NCBI GenBank assembly: GCA_043101835.1
Contig: JBICHM010000197.1
Location: 1-9,886, forward strand
DNA: 9,886 nucleotides
Reading direction: 5' to 3'
Origin: JBICHM01 sp043101835
GTDB taxonomy: Bacteria > Planctomycetota > Phycisphaerae > Phycisphaerales > UBA1924
Positions 6,145-9,886 of the stretch are shown here, in pieces (the first letter of the stretch is position 1; each line of letters begins with the position of its first letter). Made by a program: the position numbers and the translations under genes. The notes beneath the pieces were generated by a model. It did no database searches. It had not been told where the DNA came from and saw only the letters and a program-made list of their open reading frames with translations.

Positions 6145-7997
6145 CACAGGCAGTCTCCCCACGCGCCGAGCAGCAGGCCGAGGTCGGCGCCGTCGGTCGT
6201 GCCGTCGCCGTTGAGGTCCGCCCCGTCCGACGCCCATGCGCCGAGCAGCACGCCGAGGTCTGCGCCATCGACCGTGTTGTCATCGTTCAGATCGGCGAAG
6301 CAGGGCGCCACACCGTCGTTGCTCACCGGCGGCAGCACGTTGCGGAACGCGGGGCCGGTCATCGTCTCGGGATCGAAGTTGGATCGGCTGCGCGCCGTGC
6401 GCTCGCCCGGATCGGCCGGCGCATTGTGGAACGGATCGCTCTCGTCCATAGCCCCGCCGCCGCCGTCCTGCGGCGTGAAGACCTTGCGCAGGCCCAGCGA
6501 GGTGACGTACACCTTGTCGCCGTCGCCGACACTCAGGTCCGTCGGGCGGGTCAGTTCGCCCACGCCAATCAGCGTGGCCTCGAGATGATCCGCGCGCCCC
6601 GGATCGGGCGGGTGCAGGTGGTACACCCCCGGCGAGCCATCGCTGGTGAGGTAGAGGTCGCCGGTGACCGGGCTGGCTGCCATCGAGATGGCGCCGCTGA
6701 GGATCACCTCCGCGGGCAGTTCCTCCGGCGCCTCGGGAACGAGGCCTTCACCGAAGGGAATGACGCTCCCGTCGCAGAACGCCAGCGCCTGATCGGTGGC
6801 GTCGTTGTACGCGAGCGCCTCGCACGGGGCGGGCAGCGCCGCCGACGCCGTCTCCTCGATCGGATCCTGCGTGAGATCAAAGCAGCGCAGCGTCCGCCCG
6901 TCCTGGATGTAGAGCTCGCCGCGCCGGCCGAAGAGGATCCGCTCCGGATCCGTCACCGGGATGGGGACCTCGACAACCCGCGCCTCAACGGGGTCGTACA
7001 TCCAGATCTTCGCCGGCTGCGCGCCGATGGACGCCGTCGAGAAGAACGAGTGCGGCAGGTTCGGCGCGATGGCGACGTCAAGAATCGACGCGCCGCCCGG
7101 CGCGAGCACCTCGACGATCTCGGGCGCAGGGTCGTAGAAGAACTTGAGCGGCTTCTTGATCAGCAACTTCGTGGGATCGGTGCTCTTGCTCAGCCCGAAG
7201 AGCGGAACCATCACGTAGTACCCGTCGATGTACCCGCTCCCGTAGCCGACGACCTTGTCCATCACGCGCACCTGACCATCGGCGATCACCACGCGCGGCT
7301 CGATCGCGCGCTCCTGGCGCAGGAACGGCGACTGCGTGCCCAGATCGTCCTGCTCGTTGGCGGGGTCGTGGAATCCGAGCTGGCGCGCCGCGCCGCTCCG
7401 CGACACCTCGACCACGCTCACCGCGTGCCCGCCGTTGCGCGTGAGGATCGGCTCCGTGCCCCCGTACCAGCCGACGATCGCCGTCACCGGCGCGCCGGTC
7501 AGCGCCCACGAGGCGATGCCGTCAAAGCTCGGCGAGGCCCCCGAGGAGAACGAGTAGCGCAGCACCAGGATGTTCGGCGCCATCCACGCCTGCAGCCCGG
7601 CGAGACCACCGGCGCCGTTGGTGCCGTCGAAGGCATCGGTCCCCATGACGATCCCCATGATCGACAGGTTCGTCGTCACCGTGGAATAGGCCGCGGGCGA
7701 GAGCTGCCAGTGCAGGTAGTTCTCATCGCCGGGCGGGATCCCCGGGTACCCGTGGTGCGCGAGGTACGCCGCCCAGTTCAGCCCGGCCGTCGGCACACAA
7801 TACATGTTGCCCGTGTTCGGCAGGCCGTTGCGCACCTGGTCGAAATCGGGGACCTTGGTGAACTTCGCGGTGTACTGCGAAGCGGACGAGATCGCCGCGA
7901 ACCAGTTGGCCTGCGCGACGGTCGCGACACAGGCGCACAACGCGGCGCTCGCGATGGCGCGCCTGACTGATCGACGATGCTGATGCGGTGCGAGCAT
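6144..7997 (-). CDS. Secreted C39-like cysteine peptidase-fold protein with propeller region and dockerin-type tail
   Basis: A 617-residue exported protein. The signal peptide has a basic start (HQHRRSVRRA), a hydrophobic core and a VAQA cleavage site at residue 30. Residues 55-260 resemble the C39-like papain fold. NTGNMYCVPTAGLNWAAYLA gives candidate nucleophile Cys67, RNGGHAVSVVEV gives His191 and FHDPANEQ gives Asp211. The usual oxyanion Gln is replaced by Asn (61 or 64). Peptidase activity is inferred. Residues 285-510 contain propeller-like strands (GELYIQDGRTLRCFDL, GDLYLTSDGSPGVYHL, PTDLSVGDGDKVYVTS). ARSRSNFDPE (535-544) precedes the Cys-flanked dockerin pair, ending GDCL. The start at 7997 has GAGGGGAG five bases upstream and opens the signal peptide; the frame runs back to 8135 without such features. 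It is a tandem paralog of the 8181 gene with the same domain order, and its stop overlaps the next start. A terminator lies between the paralogs, so it may have its own promoter. Confidence 0.88.
   Translation of the reverse strand: MLAPHQHRRSVRRAIASAALCACVATVAQANWFAAISSASQYTAKFTKVPDFDQVRNGLPNTGNMYCVPTAGLNWAAYLAHHGYPGIPPGDENYLHWQLSPAAYSTVTTNLSIMGIVMGTDAFDGTNGAGGLAGLQAWMAPNILVLRYSFSSGASPSFDGIASWALTGAPVTAIVGWYGGTEPILTRNGGHAVSVVEVSRSGAARQLGFHDPANEQDDLGTQSPFLRQERAIEPRVVIADGQVRVMDKVVGYGSGYIDGYYVMVPLFGLSKSTDPTKLLIKKPLKFFYDPAPEIVEVLAPGGASILDVAIAPNLPHSFFSTASIGAQPAKIWMYDPVEARVVEVPIPVTDPERILFGRRGELYIQDGRTLRCFDLTQDPIEETASAALPAPCEALAYNDATDQALAFCDGSVIPFGEGLVPEAPEELPAEVILSGAISMAASPVTGDLYLTSDGSPGVYHLHPPDPGRADHLEATLIGVGELTRPTDLSVGDGDKVYVTSLGLRKVFTPQDGGGGAMDESDPFHNAPADPGERTARSRSNFDPETMTGPAFRNVLPPVSNDGVAPCFADLNDDNTVDGADLGVLLGAWASDGADLNGDGTTDGADLGLLLGAWGDCL
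6156..6293 (-). repeat. Tandem dockerin-like EF-hand repeats in the 6144-7997 protein
   Basis: Units 6231-6293 (loop DLNDDNTVDGAD, helix LGVLLGAWA) and 6156-6218 (loop DLNGDGTTDGAD, helix LGLLLGAWG) are separated by SDGA. The first loop lacks the usual Gly at position 6. Cysteines flank the module (6300-6302 and 6150-6152). Confidence 0.9.
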
Positions 7998-8002
7998 GGC
8001 GG

Positions 8003-8010
8003 CTCCCCTC
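8003..8010 (-). promoter_or_regulatory. Ribosome binding site fixing the 7997 start
   Basis: GAGGGGAG on the minus strand ends 5 bases before ATG 7997, which begins a normal signal peptide. This rejects the longer in-frame start at 8135, which lies inside the terminator hairpin. Confidence 0.75.
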
Positions 8011-8113
8011 TGGAGGCGTGCACGGGTTTCGCACTGAGAAACGATGTCAGGGTCGCCTGCGCCGATGCCGAAGTCCAGAATTCTTCGGAAACCCGAGACA
8101 TATCCGCACCGAG

Positions 8114-8151
8114 AAAACGCCGCCCGGCGGCGCAATGCCCCCGGGCGGCGT
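8114..8151 (-). terminator. Rho-independent terminator after the upstream C39-like gene
   Basis: On the plus strand the arms acgccgcccgg (8117-8127) and ccgggcggcgt (8141-8151) are perfect inverted complements, giving an 11-bp stem with a 13-base loop. Read on the minus strand the stem runs into TTTTC (8117-8113). It begins 29 bases after the stop of the 8181 gene. The T tract is short, so efficiency is uncertain. Confidence 0.75.
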
Positions 8152-8180
8152 CATCGAGCGCGTCCTCGCCGCGCGCCGAA

Positions 8181-9886
8181 TCACACAGGGCAGTCGCCCC
8201 ACTCGCCCAGCATCAGGCCGAGGTCGGCGCCGTCCACCGTCCCGTCGCCGTTGAGATCGGCGATCTCCTCGCCCGCCGCGCCCCAGGCGCCCAGCAGGAT
8301 GCCGAGGTCCGCGCCGTCGACGACGAAATCGTCGTTCAGATCCGCGAAGCACCCCATGTCCTGCGGCGCGAAATCCTCCGGCAGGATGTTGATGAACTCC
8401 TCGGTCTGGTGCACCTCGGGGTCGAAGTTGCTGCGCGAACGCGCCATCTGCACGCCGGCGCCGACCTCGAGCCCGCTCATCGCGTGCTCGCGATCCTCCA
8501 TCCACTCGCCCGTCTCAGGGTCCTTGCAGAAGACGGTCGCCTTGCCACTGGAGTCGGTCACAAAGACGCAGTCGTCATCGCCCACCGACAGGCCCGTCGG
8601 GATGTCCAGCAGACCCTCGCCGATCAGCACCACTTCGAACTCCGCCGCGCCGCGCGCCGCCTGCACCGCCGGCAGCAACAGATACACGCCCGGCGACCCT
8701 TCGCTTGTCAGGTACATCGCGCCATCGGTCGGGCTCGTCGCGAGAAACTTCTTGCCCTCGAGCACGAGGTCGCCCGGCAGCTGCACGGCCGGCAGTTCGT
8801 TGAGCCCCTGCCCGTACTTCTTCACGCTGCCGTCGCCCATCAGGGCGAGCAGCTCGCCGTGCACATCGTCCGCGGCCATCGCCTCCACCGGCGCGCCGGG
8901 CACGACGCTGCCCTCCTCCTCGAACTCCTCGCCGAAGGGGTTGTAACAGCGGATCGTGCGCCCATCGAGCACGTACAGACGCCCGAAGCGATCGAAGACC
9001 GCGCGCTGCGCATCGGCGACCTCCGCGAGCGATTCGAACTCGCGCGACTCGGGGTCGAACCGCCAGATCGTCGAGGGCGGCCCGCCCGGAATCGGCGCCG
9101 TGGTCACGATCGACGAGGGATCGAAGGGCGACGGCTGGACGCTCGTGATGATGCCCGGCGCCGGAACGCGATCGATCGTCGGCCCGTCATCGATCGTCAG
9201 CCGGTACGGCTTGAGGATCAGCAGATCGAGGAAGTTCGACGAGGTCGACAGCCCGTACAGCGGAAAGATCGCGAAGTAAGTGTCCAGGTAGCCCGAGCCG
9301 TAGTTGAGCACCTTGTCCACCACGCGCCACTGCCCGGCGACGAACTTCAGCCGAGGCTCGATCTGGTAGGTCCGCTCCGCCACCGGCGACTGGGTGAAGA
9401 TGTTCGACTGTTCGTCCGCCGGATCGTGCATCGTCAATAGGCGCGTGTTGCCCTGGCGCTGCACCTTCACGACGCTGAAGCAGTGCCCGCCGTTGCGCGT
9501 CAGCACGTTGTTGTTGTCGCTGTACCAGCCGACGCACGCCATGACGGGGATCTTCAGTCGCGTGTACGCCGCGATATCGTCGAAGTCCGGCGTCTCGCTG
9601 CTGTTGATCCACCGGTTGATCACGACGAACCGGTTGTCGAGCCAGGTGTCGAGCCCGTCCTTCGCCGGCCCCCCGTAGGTGCCGTCAAAGGGATCGGTGT
9701 TCATGAAGTTCCCCATGATGGTGAGGAAGTTGTTCGACAGGTTGAAGGTGCTCTGCGAGTGCCAGTAGTACTGGCTGTGGTCGCCGGGCATGATCGACGG
9801 GTAGCCGTGGTGGGCGATGTACGCCATCCAGTTCACGGCGCTCGTCGGCACGCAGTACATGTTGCCGTTGTTCGGCAGGCCGTCGC
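8181..9886 (-). CDS. Secreted C39-like cysteine peptidase-fold protein with propeller region and dockerin-type tail, 5'-truncated
   Basis: This is a paralog of the 6144-7997 gene with the same domain order. 567 residues are visible. The frame continues to the window edge (visible start DGLPNNGNMYC, aligned with NGLPNTGNMYC of the paralog), so the Met at 9860 is internal and the signal peptide lies outside. Candidate catalytic residues by alignment are Cys11 (MYCVPTS), His134 (RNGGHCFSV) and Asp154 (MHDPADEQ), numbered from the first complete visible codon. Shared propeller-like segments include GRLYVLDGRTIRCYNP, MYLTSEGSPGVYLLLP and PTGLSVGDDDCVFVTD. ARSRSNFDPE (8415-8444) precedes the Cys-flanked dockerin pair, and the protein ends GDCPV. 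Overall the two proteins are clearly homologous but well diverged, so the duplication is not recent. The substrate is unknown and hydrolytic activity is inferred. A terminator follows 29 bases after the stop. Confidence 0.9.
   Translation of the reverse strand, partial: DGLPNNGNMYCVPTSAVNWMAYIAHHGYPSIMPGDHSQYYWHSQSTFNLSNNFLTIMGNFMNTDPFDGTYGGPAKDGLDTWLDNRFVVINRWINSSETPDFDDIAAYTRLKIPVMACVGWYSDNNNVLTRNGGHCFSVVKVQRQGNTRLLTMHDPADEQSNIFTQSPVAERTYQIEPRLKFVAGQWRVVDKVLNYGSGYLDTYFAIFPLYGLSTSSNFLDLLILKPYRLTIDDGPTIDRVPAPGIITSVQPSPFDPSSIVTTAPIPGGPPSTIWRFDPESREFESLAEVADAQRAVFDRFGRLYVLDGRTIRCYNPFGEEFEEEGSVVPGAPVEAMAADDVHGELLALMGDGSVKKYGQGLNELPAVQLPGDLVLEGKKFLATSPTDGAMYLTSEGSPGVYLLLPAVQAARGAAEFEVVLIGEGLLDIPTGLSVGDDDCVFVTDSSGKATVFCKDPETGEWMEDREHAMSGLEVGAGVQMARSRSNFDPEVHQTEEFINILPEDFAPQDMGCFADLNDDFVVDGADLGILLGAWGAAGEEIADLNGDGTVDGADLGLMLGEWGDCPV
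8196..8342 (-). repeat. Tandem dockerin-like EF-hand repeats in the 8181 protein
   Basis: Units 8280-8342 (loop DLNDDFVVDGAD, helix LGILLGAWG) and 8196-8258 (loop DLNGDGTVDGAD, helix LGLMLGEWG) are separated by the 7-residue spacer AAGEEIA, longer than the 4 residues in the other three proteins. In the first loop Phe replaces the position-6 Gly. Confidence 0.9.

Larger units (their letters stand above)
7998..8180 (-). other. Intergenic region between tandem paralogs
   Basis: These 183 bases hold the terminator at 8114-8151 and the GAGGGGAG ribosome binding site of the next gene. There is also a weak 6-bp hairpin (CCGAAG/CTTCGG arms at 8068-8073 and 8083-8088). No convincing -35/-10 promoter pair was found, although one would be expected if the terminator is efficient. 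Confidence 0.5.

Noticed and set aside
4591..6588. A 665-codon plus-strand open frame across three minus-strand genes.
   Set aside because: The product is an Arg/Ala/Pro-rich antisense sequence with no domains or signal peptide. The minus-strand frames have signal peptides, RBSs and conserved modules.
6426..7970. A 514-codon plus-strand open frame opposite the C39-like gene.
   Set aside because: It is a shadow ORF in GC-rich DNA: extreme Arg/His/Val composition, no RBS-supported start, and opposite a clearly homologous paralog.
3279..8342. Eight similar about 63-base units at first suggest a dispersed DNA repeat or mobile element.
   Set aside because: All lie in frame at the 3' ends of genes and encode EF-hand loops, so they are protein-domain repeats. 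No inverted ends, target duplications or transposase are present.
7977..9440. A 487-codon plus-strand open frame opposite the truncated paralog and intergenic region.
   Set aside because: It crosses the terminator hairpin and dockerin repeats, is Arg/Ala-rich and resembles no family.
9858..9860. Met at 9860 as the start of the rightmost gene.
   Set aside because: The preceding codons (DGLPNNGN) align with the paralog just upstream of its candidate catalytic Cys, so the gene continues past the window edge.

Overview
The window looks like chromosomal DNA from a high-GC planctomycete, most likely of the Phycisphaerae/Phycisphaerales. The main reason is that four consecutive minus-strand genes encode exported proteins that end in the same pair of dockerin-like EF-hand repeats (calcium loop DxNxDGxxDGAD followed by an LGxLLGAWG-type helix and a Cys within the last few residues). 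I recall this as the 'GC-type dockerin' tail common in that class, but could not check it here.

Layout. Positions 2-691 (+) hold the 3' half of nuoF, the NADH/FMN subunit of respiratory complex I. Positions 759-2686 (+) hold two tightly coupled genes, an HD-domain phosphohydrolase of the YwfO/COG1078 type and a YwgA-like protein. They are clearly lower in GC than their surroundings, preceded by a 12-bp inverted repeat over the ribosome binding site and TTG start, and closed by a strong intrinsic terminator at 2713-2748. Positions 2832-3254 (+) encode a small coiled-coil lipoprotein. From 3267 to the right edge everything is on the minus strand. Read in transcription order it is: a partial C39-like peptidase/propeller/dockerin protein (9886-8181), an intrinsic terminator (8151-8114), its full-length paralog (7997-6144), a propeller-like dockerin protein translationally coupled to it (6144-5026), and a large multidomain dockerin protein (4946-3267).

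How the parts fit. The HD and YwgA-like genes share an ATGA overlap and behave as one two-gene unit, probably acquired and self-contained. They may form a nucleotide-hydrolysing enzyme with a partner or regulator. The four secreted proteins share only the C-terminal module, so that module is probably a common sorting or attachment tag for proteins with different bodies. Two of them retain a Cys-His-Asp set consistent with a C39/papain-like cysteine peptidase fold. No tRNA, rRNA, CRISPR array or insertion sequence was seen. The long plus-strand ORFs across 3600-9440 are antisense shadows in GC-rich DNA. No gene-free stretch exceeds 300 bases; the longest is 7998-8180.
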